Shown piece after piece: positions 41,401 to 46,700 of a stretch of 64,000 bases of DNA (the first letter of the stretch is position 1; each line of letters begins with the position of its first letter). This DNA comes from G965202915 sp965205955 (lineage in GTDB: Bacteria; Pseudomonadota; Gammaproteobacteria; Eutrophobiales; Eutrophobiaceae): the NCBI GenBank assembly GCA_965205955.1, contig OZ242192.1, positions 1,178,001-1,242,000 on the forward strand, in the 5' to 3' direction. The position numbers and the translations under genes were made by a program. The notes below the pieces were generated by a model. The model ran no database searches. It had not been told where the DNA came from and saw only the letters and a program-made list of their open reading frames with translations.

Positions 41401-43638
41401 GAGCCGGAGGAAACGCTGTTGCTGCGCTTGTTGCCGCCGTCGCCGGGCGCCGGCTACACGCTGGGCAGTCTGCGTGATCATCTGCTGCGCATCCAGGATG
41501 CGCAGGAGCCGGCGGTTTCCTTTGCCTCGGCCGGCAGGACGGTGACCGAGGCGCCCCGGAGCCTCAATAGGGGACTGATCAACGTGCAGGTCGAGGTCGG
41601 CCTGACCGTGTCACCGCCGTCCTTACGGCCGCTGACGGTGCGCTACCAGGTGTCGGGCAGCGCACAACGGAATCAGGACTATCAGGGCCTTCCGGCCAAC
41701 GGGGCGGTCGACGTGCTGCAGATTGCCGCCAGCACAACCACCCATACCCTGAACTTTGAGGTGCCGCCGGACGAATTGCGCGAGGGGGTCGAGACGCTGG
41801 TTCTGGAGCTGCTCGACCCGTTTGATCCGGCGGATGACAGCTACCGCCGGGGTTCCCGTCCGGTCTATACCCTGACCATCAATGACGACCCCGCCGACGG
41901 CAACCTGCCGCAGGTATTGTTCGGCGCCGCTGACGACCTGCGGAGCGTGGCTGTGGATGCGCCGGTCCTGGAGGTGAATGAAGGGGAGTTTGTGGATATT
42001 CCGGTGCAGGTGAGCGCCTTCAGCGGCGCCTTCGACCTGAGCTTGGCGGTTGACGGGACGCAGAGCAACGCCGAGAGCGGCGATTATACCTTGCCGGCGG
42101 CGACGCGGATCGACGCCGCCGCCGGGACGGTGCGCTTGCAGACCAACCAGGACGTGGACGGCGATGACGAGGTGTTGGTGCTGGAATTTGCCCCCAGCGC
42201 CGCCTACCAGACGATGCCGCTACTGGTGCGCTCGAGCCTGGTGGTGTACATCCTGGATGACGAGGCGCCGACCACCGGGCCGGTGGTGCAATTTGTCGAG
42301 ACGAGTTCGATCGTCCGGGAGGAACAATCCAACAATCAGCACCAGGTCGAGTTGACCCGTTCCGGCGACACCAGCGGGCCGCTGACGGTGTCGCTGCAAG
42401 CGGTCGGGCGTGGCGACGTCACGGCGGGGAACGGCGACGCCGAGGCGGATGACTATAACCTTCCGTCCAACATGGTGACCTTTGCCGCCGGCCAGTCCCG
42501 GACCAGGGCGCGGCTGGACCTGTTTGGCAATGTACGCAGTTCGTCTCCTCTCATATTAGATTTGAGCGAAGGGGAGCAGGTGGTGGAGTTGGCGCTGGTT
42601 GCGGGGGGGGACTACCGTCTGGGCGACCGGCGCCGCCATCAGGTACGGATCATCGACAGGATAACCCAGGAAACCAGCGCCTGCTTTTTGGCGGATGGCT
42701 CCCCTTGTTGCCACACCGCCACTGTTAGTAGAGGTTGTGCTGTGGGTGGGAATACCGAGATCCGCGAAGGGGATACCATCTATTTCGAGCAGCGGTTTTC
42801 TCAACCCGGCGCCGGTAATATCTTCACTCTTCGTAACATGGATCCTATTCTGCAGATGCCGATCGAGTTCCTGTATTGTGTCTCGACTACCGGGAGACCA
42901 TTCGAGCGAAGCAGCCGGGTGAGCCACCGCCGGTCGGACAATCCAGACTTTCTGATTCTGGATGCGCAGCCGGTGAACCTTGGCTCCGACCCCTATCGCG
43001 GACAGTGTAGCGGCATTGATGGCGCCCAGGCGTACCGGGTAGTCGGGTTGCCCGGACAAAACAGAGTGCGGATCACCATAGAGATTGTCGATGATAACCG
43101 GGTAGAGGGCTCCGATGGTAATAGACTGGCAGCAGTGTTCAGACCTTCCCCGGTCACCCCCGTAACTGTGGCACAGGGCTCATTCCCTGCTGAGCTTCTG
43201 TGTAATTCCCGTGGGGGTACCGGTGAGAGCGCTAACGGTCCCTTTTGCGTCGTCATCGATAACGACGTCGCGCCAGCGCCGTTGCCGGCAGTGGGTTTTA
43301 GCGACACGGGCGGCACGGTCAGCGAGGATGGCGGGATGATGCGTATCCCGCTGGACATCTCCCCGGCCTCGGAGCGGGGTGTGGTGGTGGACTATGCGCT
43401 ACTGCCCACCAGCAGCGCCTTGCTGAACCAGGACGTGATCATCGATGGCGTGGATGGCACGCTGAACGGCCAGGTAGTGCTCTTTGGAGACGGCGGCGAA
43501 ATCCAGGTGCTGTTGCAGGACGATTCTGTCCGGCTGGGAAATATAACGTTGATCCTGGAGTTACGGCAGCGCGCGGGCGTGTACCAGATCGCCGCCGCCC
43601 GGAACCGCTATACCCTGATCATCGAAGATGATGATTGA
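20473..43638 (+). CDS. Giant inverse autotransporter adhesin with Calx-beta/Ig-like repeats (7721 aa)
   Basis: Architecture: signal peptide (1–29, ending PVRAEA); helical segment (about 30–168); intimin/invasin-type barrel (about 170–366, with VNTFYDWLSDPDVERWSVG and LNYQFGVPLSNQLAL) and the linker RYEKVEREYAIRVRE; a two-CxxC-like region (about 520–600); a cadherin-like sandwich (about 806–896); a He_PIG-like domain (about 897–995); two copies of an Ig-like block; and about 28 repeats of three kinds up to residue 4755 (8 with QTVTVTG, 12 beginning TLAI-SP, 8 beginning ISIAA). More divergent Calx-beta-like repeats, some with cysteines, run to the C-terminus. Repeat ends are Asp-rich (TITDDD), which suggests calcium binding. 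Known inverse autotransporters insert the barrel in the outer membrane and display the C-terminal passenger. Adhesion is inferred. The ATG at 20473 is fixed by comparison with the paralogue. Confidence 0.88.
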   Translation: MTCFAPRSLLSSFLSTLLVLHGLLAPVRAEAPALFGLDDIPLASARLTPPDPSSKLLGLGEIDLSRSRRWAALQEQVRPRAAELPELAGLEQPALDPHLERYIAQPLRQTGEHLSGLFSNEQQVAGVLEQIKQGGVDIEQKLVQAGEEKLQAMVDSGLDNVTQRLQGSILPQLELSYRAPFSGREELFHANATLSLWESPDTLLFGQGGLLLRDGEDGANLGLGYRFLAGEGLLLGVNTFYDWLSDPDVERWSVGVEARSAWLDLHANWYQGRGNDRDGDTLYYSPDGWDVEIAAHLPEAPWVELGASYYLWEGEGGQDDLEGLRYGLSLKPFTLWNIGFEYDDPDGDGGSWGVKTDLNYQFGVPLSNQLALRGTQGTPDLWSRRYEKVEREYAIRVREQRTAVRGERISIDFADLIAADPMDRSVPVRLPTGRFYEGFLMTPPATDYFTVTENLPGEITFTVARTSPTLATLTLSYDRAIPLPLTTPTGTIRITALDTGLTGNSGDLSNQVIVDVLAAAPTTARVLVGPPFPSFSMAGCSADACVAPSDMDVELSPFQLQLTPVEASTCQGCQVSLAFDLQFAGTAVLGTDYTVTGLTLTPTRGDISGSDSTGPPIDMLPTTASDTFMVTLNSLSTHYLNVTLTLMPDTNPDTDGERKDIQLVYVDRGDDGMIDAEDDRGAPQTVLTLEPAGTRLPFASVADTTLTERSLVASTATVVVTLSDSVYVETSALDTADFTLTTDVPGTVTVAGVTRTSATETILTLRHEGADISANGFLDVIVEASAHTGAVALYAGSVSIDAMSGDATLSDLMVSAGTLAPPFVAATTDYTLNVASTVTSVTLTPTAANTGATLSISGSTTTISGLTPDSTRVVPIVVTAEDGRTMTYRVRITNAPDLMPTFGSQTVAPQRYTVGADVGTVRLPEATGGDGALSYTLTPALPNGLSFDANTRQITGAPTATVAETPYTLTATDSDVTTPPDQATLSFLITVVAAGPVTVGLDANIAGDDVVNIAERMAGFPISGTVDAGAMVEVTLAGGSTRNATVSGATWTLDIPADDPEITGASVVVEATATLAGGTGTASRTITVDLVAPTATYTPPASLTVGTAITAITPTSPSADINAYAVQSGTLPPGLTLAVGTGVIDGIPSTANASTADVTIRLTDEAGNPNDVEIDFPMVAMGSQTLTGFAYTPTTVALNAPTPPTVTLPSGVQTGSTLSYTSGDAAICTVDATGALTLVGAGACVITVTASATTNYNEASADFTITVAAAGAAGVTVTSTTLSVPEDGGEGTYTLVLTSAPTADVTIAVESDTTSAATVSPASLTFSTTNWDTAQTVTVTGVNDNDVNTPNRTATVTHAATSTDTDYNLVSIDSVTVTVEDDDVAAAPGVTVNPMALMVDEAGSGTTADYTLVLDTAPTADVTIAVASDTVTAATVSSASLTFTTANWNTAQTVTVTGVNDDVDNPSDIRTATVTHTAASADGNYSGGAVTIASVTVTVDDDDDAGVTVSETERTVSEDGNSRDTYTLVLDTVPTAEVTIAVASSDTLAATVSSASLTFTTTDWNTAQTVTVTGVNDDVDNPSDSDRTATVSHTAMSGDVNYDDGGAITIASVTVTVTDDDDAGITVSGTVLAVAEADGTGAYTLILDTQPAANVTIAVVSSATMVATVSSASLTFTSTDWNTAQTVTVTGVDDTINNTPPRTATVSHTATSTDTNYNAEGIDSVTVTATDDDAALPVISIAAGPSVDEGTSVTFTVTAAPAPVADLAVTVTVDDGAGDFIAGVAPTTVTIGASATEATLMVATMADTDDEPNGVVTAALRTGAGYMVGAPDTASVAVRDDDGATDPVISIAAAAPSSVTEGTSATFTLTATPAPAADLIVTVTVDDGAGNFIAGVAPTTVTIGASATEATLTVATMADSIDEANGTITATVTIGGGYTVDGSNNTASVTVEDDDAAPTLAIDSPSVDEGNSGSVMLRYTVTLTGATEQEVTVQYADASAGTATSGTDYEAITAGTLTFTPGTTTQNIDVTVTGDATDEGNGETVIVMLSNRTNATIATADGTGTITDDDDPPTLAIDSPSVAEGDAGETPTLTYTVTLNGATEQTVTVDYADAGATGSDAATSGADYEAITPDTLTFVPGTTTQNINVTVTGDTDEEGDETVIVTLSGATNATIATADGTGTITDDDAPVLPTISIAAASSPVTEGADATFTLTADPAPGTDLIVTVTVDDGSGNFIASPAPTTVTITGSETTAMLEVPTMADVIDEANGMITATVEDGTGYTVGSGNTASVTVNDDDDEPTLAIDSPTVLEGDSGSTATLRYTVTLSGETEQEVTVAYADAAGSVGDGTATPDTDYETPTVGTLTFTPGGATAQNINVIVTGDTIDEENETVVLRLSGETNATITTADGTGTITDDDAAPTLAIDSPSVDEGNSGSTTLSYTVTLTGDTEREVTVAYADAGSGTATSGADYDVLTAGTLTFAPGTTTQTIDVTVTGDTEDEGDGETVIVRLSGEVNAMITPANRIGTGTITDDDDPPLPTISIVAGTSPVTEGDDATFTLTAAPAPMTNLTVTVTVDDGAGDFIVSPAPTMVTITASNTTATLTVMTDNDSVDEADGMITATVGTGAGYTVSSSSTARVTVEDDDDARVTVNPPALTVDEAGSDTTADYTLVLDTMPTADVTIAVVSDTDTAATVSSASLTFTPTDWDTAQTVTVTGVNDDDDNSDDERTATVSHTAASADGNYEGVAITIESVTVTVEDDDDPVSGTVTVTLDADIAGDDIVNIAEQMAGFTISGTVDAGATVSVTFDGSGPFDAMVDATTVSTTTWTFAIPPNNAEIADTSVVVVVTATLTSSAGMVTMGTVSRTVAIDLVAPTATYTAPGTLTVGMAITDITPSTTDIASYAVQGGTIPPGLTLASDTGVISGTPIEANTATADVTIRLTDEAGNTTDNATDVTITFPMVARGSQTLDGFAYTPATVALNAPTLPTVTPPSGAQTGSTLSYTSGDTNICTVDSAGALMLVAEGACVITVTASATPNYNEATDTFTIMVSAAALPSISIAAGTAVTEGTAATFTLTATPVSATTLTVTIAVTDSGNFITPPPAPTTVTIDASATTAMLEVPTMADSINEANGMITVMVEAGTDYTVDPANNTASVTVNDDDAEPTLAIDSPPMVTEGDDGDTATLSYTVTLAGDTTQEVTVDYADAGLAGGGTATSGADYDTITGGTLTFTPGATTQTIAVTVRGDAIDEPDEETVIVMLSNPDNATIATDTGTGTITDNDPEPTLAIDSPNMFEGDDGDTATLRYTVTLSGATARTVTVQYADAGTTGGGTATSGADYEALTAGTLTFAPGGATALNIDVTVRGDVDDEGDRETVVVRLSGEVNATITTSDGIGTITDDDDPPALAINAPSVDEGDSGPATLSYTVTLTGTTAQTVMVDYADAGSGTATSGTDYEPITGGTLTFTPGGATTQTIAVTVTGDTIDEANETVIVRLSNPVEATITPPDGTGTIDDDDDPPILTISSPTMNEGNSGRATLRYVVTSGDTEREVTVDYADLGTGTATSGTDYDVLTAGTLTFAPGGATTQNIDLMVVGDTIDEANETVILRLSGATNATISTADGTGTITDDDAEPTLAINSLTVPEGDSGSMTRSYTVTLNGATARTVMVDYADAGGGTATSDADYDALTAGTLTFTPTVTTQTIDLMVRGDTIDEEDQTIIVTLSNPDNAMIATDMGTMTITDNDDEPTLAINSPSVGEGDSGTATLPYTVRLTGMTEKEVTVDYADASAGSAESGADYETITAATLTFTPGTTTRDINVTVRGDTIDEPNETVIITLSGAVNAMIIAGTGTGMITDDDAAGVSVSETERMVTEADGTADYTVVLDTEPSNDVTIAVESDAETVATVSPPSLTFTSTDWNTAQTVTVTGVNDNVDNPGNARTASLSHTATSLDTNYGSVPIASVDVTVNDDDDPEISIAAGAAVIEGAAATFTLTATSAPGTALTVTVTVDDGAGNFITGAPTTVTIAASDTTAMLEVPTTNDTTDEVNGMITATVEGGTGYTVASPPGNTASVTVNDNDDPPTLAIDSPSVTEGNSGTATLSYTVTLTGGTEREVTVRYAGSGGTATSGADYDAITAGTLTFAPGTTTQPINVTVRGDTVDEPNETVIVTLSTPVNATIESGTGTGTITDDDGPVISIAAGAAVTEGMPATFTLTATSAPAANLTITVTVTDSGNFIASPAPTTVTIAASDTTATLTVPTTDDNTDEVTGMITATVEIGTGYTVDATNNSASVTVNDDDEPTLAIDSPSVAEGDSATATLRYTVTLTGATEQEVTVDYADTTSGTATSGADYEAITAGTLTFAPGTTTQNIDVTVMGDVDDEVDETVILTLSNPVNATITTADGTGTITDDDDPALPSISIAADTSPVTEGTAATFTLTASSAPAANLAVTVTVTDSGNFIAGAAPPTVTIAASATTAMLIVPTEDDSASEAPGMITAMVETGTGYTVASPPGNTASVTVNDDDDAGVTVTPPALTVPEDGSTGAYTLVLDTLPTANVIIAVASDTATVATVSPTSLSFTTANWNTPQTVTVTGVNDDVDNPGNERTASLSHTPASTDSDYNGGAITIASVSVTVTDDDVAGVSVVPTMITVDDAGSGTADYTVVLDSRPTAVVTITPTSGDTGLATVSGALSFAPAAWNVAQTVTVTGVDDGIENAVPRMTAITHAIDSTDGGYGSLDVDDVSVTGASLPVAGLFGLVPPDDLASEENNTDLAEVDLRLSPAPEAPLTVRLEITPTTALGDYQLVAGGRTLSPAGGTDNVYEVDVGIDGMVRLQVRALNDADQVSEVLTLTLMPGEGYSVGSERSRSVTLADNDIALPQVSISSGRDSIFEGQGVRLNLTVRDEDMNIEDTHPELVVDYRVTGVSADDYRLGVATGFAPTTSVSENGLGGSITIVANAAGLSANPNVQAALSLSSVVNSIDDDVELEFALQPGAGRFNVGQPLRLRIIDVQGYAAEVSLASDAPLVAREGGTGGANRVEIEVRVAPTPVPVNVGLQLVDGDPAPATSDYSVSKAGGAGTLRNPSTQNYVIEFPASNAGQSHRLRIQAETDADTDSERLSLRLSTPPADGGYRLGGIVAQPVTLLDADDGRTQVTITVSDSSPLPEALDPDRTRGSGAFFRGAEIPNSIMNVTSRQVDLRRTGSGLLTNVRLRITGVNAGLGDGVDSEIFVSPTNTGQGVFGGVFASVIPLIEDGEHSASDFFALGFDTGSRSTVSDIYIWAAQDEISEGNETLRIEVLPPAAGNEDAYVPGTPSSVEFPVGDTSGSSANLVGVRLASVEGGAPAQIDITLGARQIEVPVLLGIDEATGDRMPETGDYALESAPGTIGRLEATTDSLQYRVVFPVSNSTQTHRLLVRALPDNDADAERLTLVLQSGGLYTVGSGDRAQIEIEDSSQSVEVLPPAADILLEGGDPGIFTVRVPEAVLAELPVDFAVSGVQRADFTLTAESGGTLAFAPGGGSLNGALRIAEGGNQIRIALQMVADALRETERLTFRLQDSTDGGYGLALPPAVTEFAVDIEESLLPGVRFDLAASDLVATEGSTTDLAQLQIVLDPPATGSMPVNLPLEFRPPPVLGDYQVLRDNTPLTADTGAEPGAARYLLSGVNSGLVSVRVRTVADLDRTSERINVRLLPGAGYRFPPAGDLEAELSIQEAALMQLSLAFSDGSVEEGGVVMLSLRLSAEAPRPLQVGYRISGVQVGDFELFGDRDGVPGTASDASVLLQDLLVLAAGSATASYELRTSDDSLLEGTETLRLELLPSVDGSYGLGASSAELRIDDNDPAQVGFAQARPVAGEAAGTVALQVRSQPAPLTNLQVGYRFNSGQSDVALGVDFMLSGLNADNAGTLTLTPQAPQADITLTLVDDLLNEGPFEEALFELQPGAGYILGQQDTLLRIYDNEAPTSTPRVTFEQVESLVGEGNTARVQLRVEPPSADELTVLYGAMPAGTAAAADYTALSGSLVIPPNAGGAELLIELIDDGRDEAEETLALMLADPVASAGYQLGDARTHLLRIQDAQIPALSFAPASLTITEGSAALALDRMERTATISLAVEPSSRRPLRVRYRVSTRSSARLSKDYSGLPEPGGVSVWAVPANAASSSFSVEVLPDAEPEPDEQLIIELLPSDDGGYVLGEQAVYTLTIRSNGDDGSRPRALFGALGGTVVEGMAFEVPLQVQGFSGPLAVNVVAVGAATTAETGDYSFSGSLTLSSPGGEVLRVQTGQDSDNQDELLVLQFAASPAYDRAINTLEASRFVLHIDDNEPASGQVVQFEDGDSSVLEPSPTNTSQHQVFLTRSATAGALDVSLRAVARGGAQSSGSDADDYRLASNTVSFTAGQARVPVQLTLLSDRSLGDSIQEEDRQEGEQTVELALSPGSGYQLGAQRSHRVRILDRTRFRQVGFCRVADGRDCSGVRITEGDIFYFDTEPLTFGSGQIRFTAVPFEAPVSVYFCVYTSFSAAVSTLRADNPEFLLLNVERLPGVRCNNVFDAGLTQAYRVIIPAGQNYARVAIEIIDDDKVERGPGGNAGHRLVAGFTTDPRYPYEGSQPSSYPQEWRCNADAGDDVGDTAPAALCRITDNDRPPAALPSVGFAEVGATVVEAASTQSVTVNLDAPLPGGLVVRYQLGGSPSLELDRDYRIDAIDRVTRVGRLVVPPGASSGTLDFSLLNNLVPLQGERVLTLALQPQEGLYEVAGNTVYTLTIQEDDEIGDFVQVRFAQAQLEVNEGSGSAELVVQAIPPPGIAISGSLEVEYRIVFSDTTALPADYTLASTGTLTLSDGNRDVTLPVGLIDDSAQDSLPARELVVELVQPEPIQTYVVVPPQRATLVINDDDGANAPVPRVYFERADSALEEGNTAMVRVVAVPPPTGDLTVTYQRMPGGTATAGSDYRTPSGSLTIPRQQGSALLSVELLNNLEDEPEETLLLRLLPPSPGAGYTLGSLRDHLLRIQDAQEPAVSFASAGRTVTEAPRSLNRGLINVQVEVGLTVSPPSLRPLTVRYQVSGSAQRNQDYQGLPANGAVDVLQIAASTTTHTLNFEVPPDELREGVETLVLELLDPFDPADDSYRRGSRPVYTLTINDDPADGNLPQVLFGAADDLRSVAVDAPVLEVNEGEFVDIPVQVSAFSGAFDLSLAVDGTQSNAESGDYTLPAATRIDAAAGTVRLQTNQDVDGDDEVLVLEFAPSAAYQTMPLLVRSSLVVYILDDEAPTTGPVVQFVETSSIVREEQSNNQHQVELTRSGDTSGPLTVSLQAVGRGDVTAGNGDAEADDYNLPSNMVTFAAGQSRTRARLDLFGNVRSSSPLILDLSEGEQVVELALVAGGDYRLGDRRRHQVRIIDRITQETSACFLADGSPCCHTATVSRGCAVGGNTEIREGDTIYFEQRFSQPGAGNIFTLRNMDPILQMPIEFLYCVSTTGRPFERSSRVSHRRSDNPDFLILDAQPVNLGSDPYRGQCSGIDGAQAYRVVGLPGQNRVRITIEIVDDNRVEGSDGNRLAAVFRPSPVTPVTVAQGSFPAELLCNSRGGTGESANGPFCVVIDNDVAPAPLPAVGFSDTGGTVSEDGGMMRIPLDISPASERGVVVDYALLPTSSALLNQDVIIDGVDGTLNGQVVLFGDGGEIQVLLQDDSVRLGNITLILELRQRAGVYQIAAARNRYTLIIEDDD
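23461..24285 (+). repeat. Ig-like domain block, copy 1 (within first giant gene)
   Basis: Encodes about 275 residues: an Ig-like domain (VTVGLDANIAGDDVVNIAE), a He_PIG-like domain (VAPTATYTPPASLTVG ... GTLPPGLTLA) and a further Ig-like domain (FAYTPTTVALNAPTPPTV). The same three domains in the same order recur at 28783–29637 with many identical stretches, which indicates an internal duplication of the whole block. Confidence 0.8.
28783..29637 (+). repeat. Ig-like domain block, copy 2 (within first giant gene)
   Basis: Second copy of the three-domain block seen at 23461–24285 (VTVTLDADIAGDDIVNIAE; VAPTATYTAPGTLTVG; FAYTPATVALNAPTLPTV). It is slightly longer because of small insertions. It splits the Calx-beta-like tract into two arms. 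Confidence 0.8.
29780..29789 (+). repeat. C10 homopolymer inside the first giant gene
   Basis: Ten consecutive C encode Thr-Pro-Pro-Pro at about residue 3103. Slippage by one base would frameshift and remove the distal 4600 residues while leaving barrel and proximal repeats. Sibling repeats lack the tract (they read NFIASPAP or NFITGAP). Confidence 0.75.
37194..43638 (+). repeat. Distal paralogous block, copy 1
   Basis: The last 6445 bases of the first giant gene (from the codons for AVTEFAVDIEESLLP, residue about 5575, to the stop) align nearly base for base with 54962–61430 of the second gene. It contains about 20 Calx-beta-like modules and both cysteine-bearing modules. Differences are scattered substitutions plus a few short indels, clustered in the cysteine modules and near 39700–39730. 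Confidence 0.85.
42603..42610 (+). repeat. G8 homopolymer inside the first giant gene
   Basis: Eight G in the codons for Ala-Gly-Gly-Asp near residue 7377. The paralogue has G9 at the matching place (60401–60409) through an additional A-to-G change. Confidence 0.7.
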
Positions 43639-43751
43639 GCTTATGGATACAAGGACACCGAGGTTTTATTTGATGAGACATCACACTTGCGCCTGCCACA
43701 CGGAAGCGCCCTGTGCCCATTGCCCATCCTCTTCTGCCTGATTCCGTTGCC
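43634..43751 (+). repeat. Duplicated leader, copy 2
   Basis: Second copy of the 119-base leader at 20354–20472, one base shorter. It starts within the stop codon region of the first giant gene and supplies the whole spacer (113 bp) between the two giant genes. The AT-rich region found upstream of copy 1 is not duplicated, so the second gene either uses a promoter inside this leader or is read through from the first. Confidence 0.85.
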
Positions 43752-46700
43752 ATGACCTGCTTCGCCCCCCGCTCGCTGCTTTCCGCCTTTTTGAGCACCT
43801 TGCTGGTGCTGCATGGGCTGCTGGCGCCGGTTCGCGCCGAGGCGCCGGCGCTGTTCGGACTCGATGATATCCCGCTTGCCAGTGCCCGGCTAACCCCGCC
43901 TGATCCCTCCTCGAAGTTGCTGGGTCTTGGGGAAATCGATCTATCCCGTTCGCGGCGGTGGGCGGCGTTGCAGGAGCAGGTTCGCCCGCGTGCTGCCGAA
44001 TTGCCCGAACTTGCCGGTCTGGAGCAGCCGGCGCTCGACCCGCATCTGGAGCGGTATATAGCCCAGCCCTTGCGGCAAACCGGCGAGCATCTGAGCGGAC
44101 TGTTTTCCAACGAACAGCAGGTAGCCGGGGTGCTGGAGCAGATAAAGCAGGGCGGAGTGGACATAGAGCAGAAGCTGGTGCAGGCGGGGGAGGAGAAGCT
44201 GCAAGCGATGGTGGATTCCGGGCTGGACAACGTCACGCAACGCCTGCAGGGGAGCATACTGCCGCAACTGGAGTTGAGCTACCGTGCGCCCTTTTCCGGG
44301 CGGGAAGAACTGTTTCATATCAATGCCACGCTGTTGCTGTGGGAAACCTCGAACCATTTGCTCTTCAATCAAGGCGGGTTACTGCTGCGCGATGGCGAGG
44401 ATGGCGCCAATCTGGGGCTGGGCTACCGGTTTCTGGCGGGCGAAGGACTGCTACTGGGGGTGAACACCTTCTACGACTGGCTGTCGGACCCGGACGTAGA
44501 GCGCTGGTCGGTGGGCGCCGAGGCCCGTAGCGCCTGGCTGGACCTGCACGGCAACTGGTATCAGGGCCGGGGGAATGACCGGGACGGAGACACCCTGTAT
44601 TACAGCCCGGACGGCTGGGACATAGAACTGGCGGCGCACCTTCCGACCGTTCCGTGGGTGGAACTGGGGACCAGCTATTACCTCTGGGAGGGCGAGGGCG
44701 GCCAGGATGACCTGGAAGGCTACCGCTACCAGCTATCGCTGAAACCTTTCACATTGTGGAACATAGGTCTTGAATACGATGACCCGGACGGGGACAGCGG
44801 TTCCTGGGGCGTAAAGGCCGATCTCAACTATCAATTTGGCGTTCCGCTCTCGAATCAACTGGCTTTGCGCGGTACGCAAGAGGCGCCCGACCTGTGGAGC
44901 CGCCGCTATGAAAAGGTAGAGCGGGAGTACGCCATACGGGTGCGCGAGCAGCGGACGGGGCCGGCGGTGGCATCTGCTCGTATTGCGCTGGACTCTGAGG
45001 CCTTTGATGATGGGAGTGTAACGTTGGAAGTGCCGCTCCCGCCCGGACGCTATTATCAGAACACGGCCGACGCGGACAGTTTCAGGCTGAGCGAGACCCT
45101 TCCCGGGGAAGTCGAAGTGACCGGTTTCATATTCAATGGCGCGCGCAATTTGGCGACCCTGACACTGGGTTACACACCCGGCGACCCCGACCCGATTCCA
45201 GAGGACGGCGAGTTCGAGTTACGCATCACGGTGGAGGGCGACGCGCTTGAGCCGGCGGGCGCCCTGGTTGATTTGGTGATTGTAGAGATTAACGCCGTAG
45301 CGTCCGCCGACCCCGGCACGGTGAGGCTGCTGCTTGGGCGGAGCGTACTGGCGGAGGAGGACCCGGTGTCGGGCTGTGACTCAGGCATCACCGGCGTTGC
45401 CTGCGTAGCGCCGCCCGCAGGCAGTACGATGACGATGTCGGTATCCTTGCAGGTGCCGCTGACCCCGGTACAGTCCGGCACCTGTCCGACCTGTCAGGTT
45501 TCACTACCGGCCTATAACTTCCGCTTTGTCGGCACGGCCACGCTGGGCACCGACTACACGGTGGCTGCGCTGATGCTGACCCAGACCTCGGACCCCACTG
45601 ACCCCACTGCCAGTCCAATAGACATCACACCGCTGCCGGATGCAAGCAGTCCGCGCTTCACGGTACGGTTGGGCTCGCTCAGCACCCACTACCTGAATAT
45701 AGATCTGGAGTTGAATCCGGGCGCGGATACAGAGCAAAAGACCATTCAATTGGCGCGTGTCATTGAGGACGGCGCCCTTGCCGGAGAGCAGCCCTTGCTG
45801 GTCCTCGAGCCGATGGGCACGCCCTATGCCGAGTTGGAGGAAGTCACGTCTCCGCTTACCGAGACGAACCTGAACGGCGCCACGGTAACGGTGACGCTGA
45901 CGAACGCCGTATACCTGCCCGGGCTGGCCGCCAGCGACTTCAGGCCGCTCGATACCGTGCAAGGCACGGTGAGTATCACCGGTGTTAGCCCCGACAGCGC
46001 CACCCAGGCGACCTTGACGCTTGGGCATAGCGGTGGAGACATTAACGCCGACGGCACGCTGGTGGTGACGGTGCTGGATTCCGCGCATAGCGGCAGCGGC
46101 AATCTGAATGCCGGCAGCGTGCCGCTGGCCGCCGTTGCCGGCGTCAGCGTCACGCCGGTGGCGGTCACGGTGGGGGAGAATGGCGGCACGAACACCTACA
46201 CCCTGGTACTGGACAAACAGCCGACCGCTGACGTCACCCTCACCCCGGTGAGCGGCGACATCACGGTGGCGACGGTATTGCCGGCATCACTGAGCTTCAC
46301 CATGGACAACTGGGACACGCCGCAGACCGTCACCGTGACCGGCATAGACGACGCCATTGACAACGCCAGCAACCGCACTGCGACGGTAACCCATACGATT
46401 GACAGCGACGACGGCGACTATGACCCGTTGAGCGTAGCCGCCGTGACCGTGACCGCGGCCGACAACGACGGCGTCGGCGTCAACGTTTTGCCGGCGGCGG
46501 TCACGGTGAATGAGGATGGCGGCACGAACACCTACACCCTGGCGCTGGCCAGCGAGCCGATCGCCGAGGTCACCCTCACCCCGGCGAGCGGCAACACTGC
46601 GATAGCCACGGTATCGCCGCCGACGCTGAGTTTCACCTCGTCCGACTGGAACGTGGCGCAGACCGTCACCGTGACCGGCATAGACGACGTCATTGACAAC

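Noticed and set aside
20473..43638. RTX-type toxin or type I secreted adhesin
   Set aside because: No GGxGxDxxx nonapeptide tracts, no C-terminal type I signal, no ABC/MFP secretion genes; instead an N-terminal signal peptide and inverse-autotransporter barrel.
43600..43760. One single giant gene split by a sequencing error
   Set aside because: The stop is followed by a leader and a complete signal peptide plus barrel identical to the first gene, so these are two genes.
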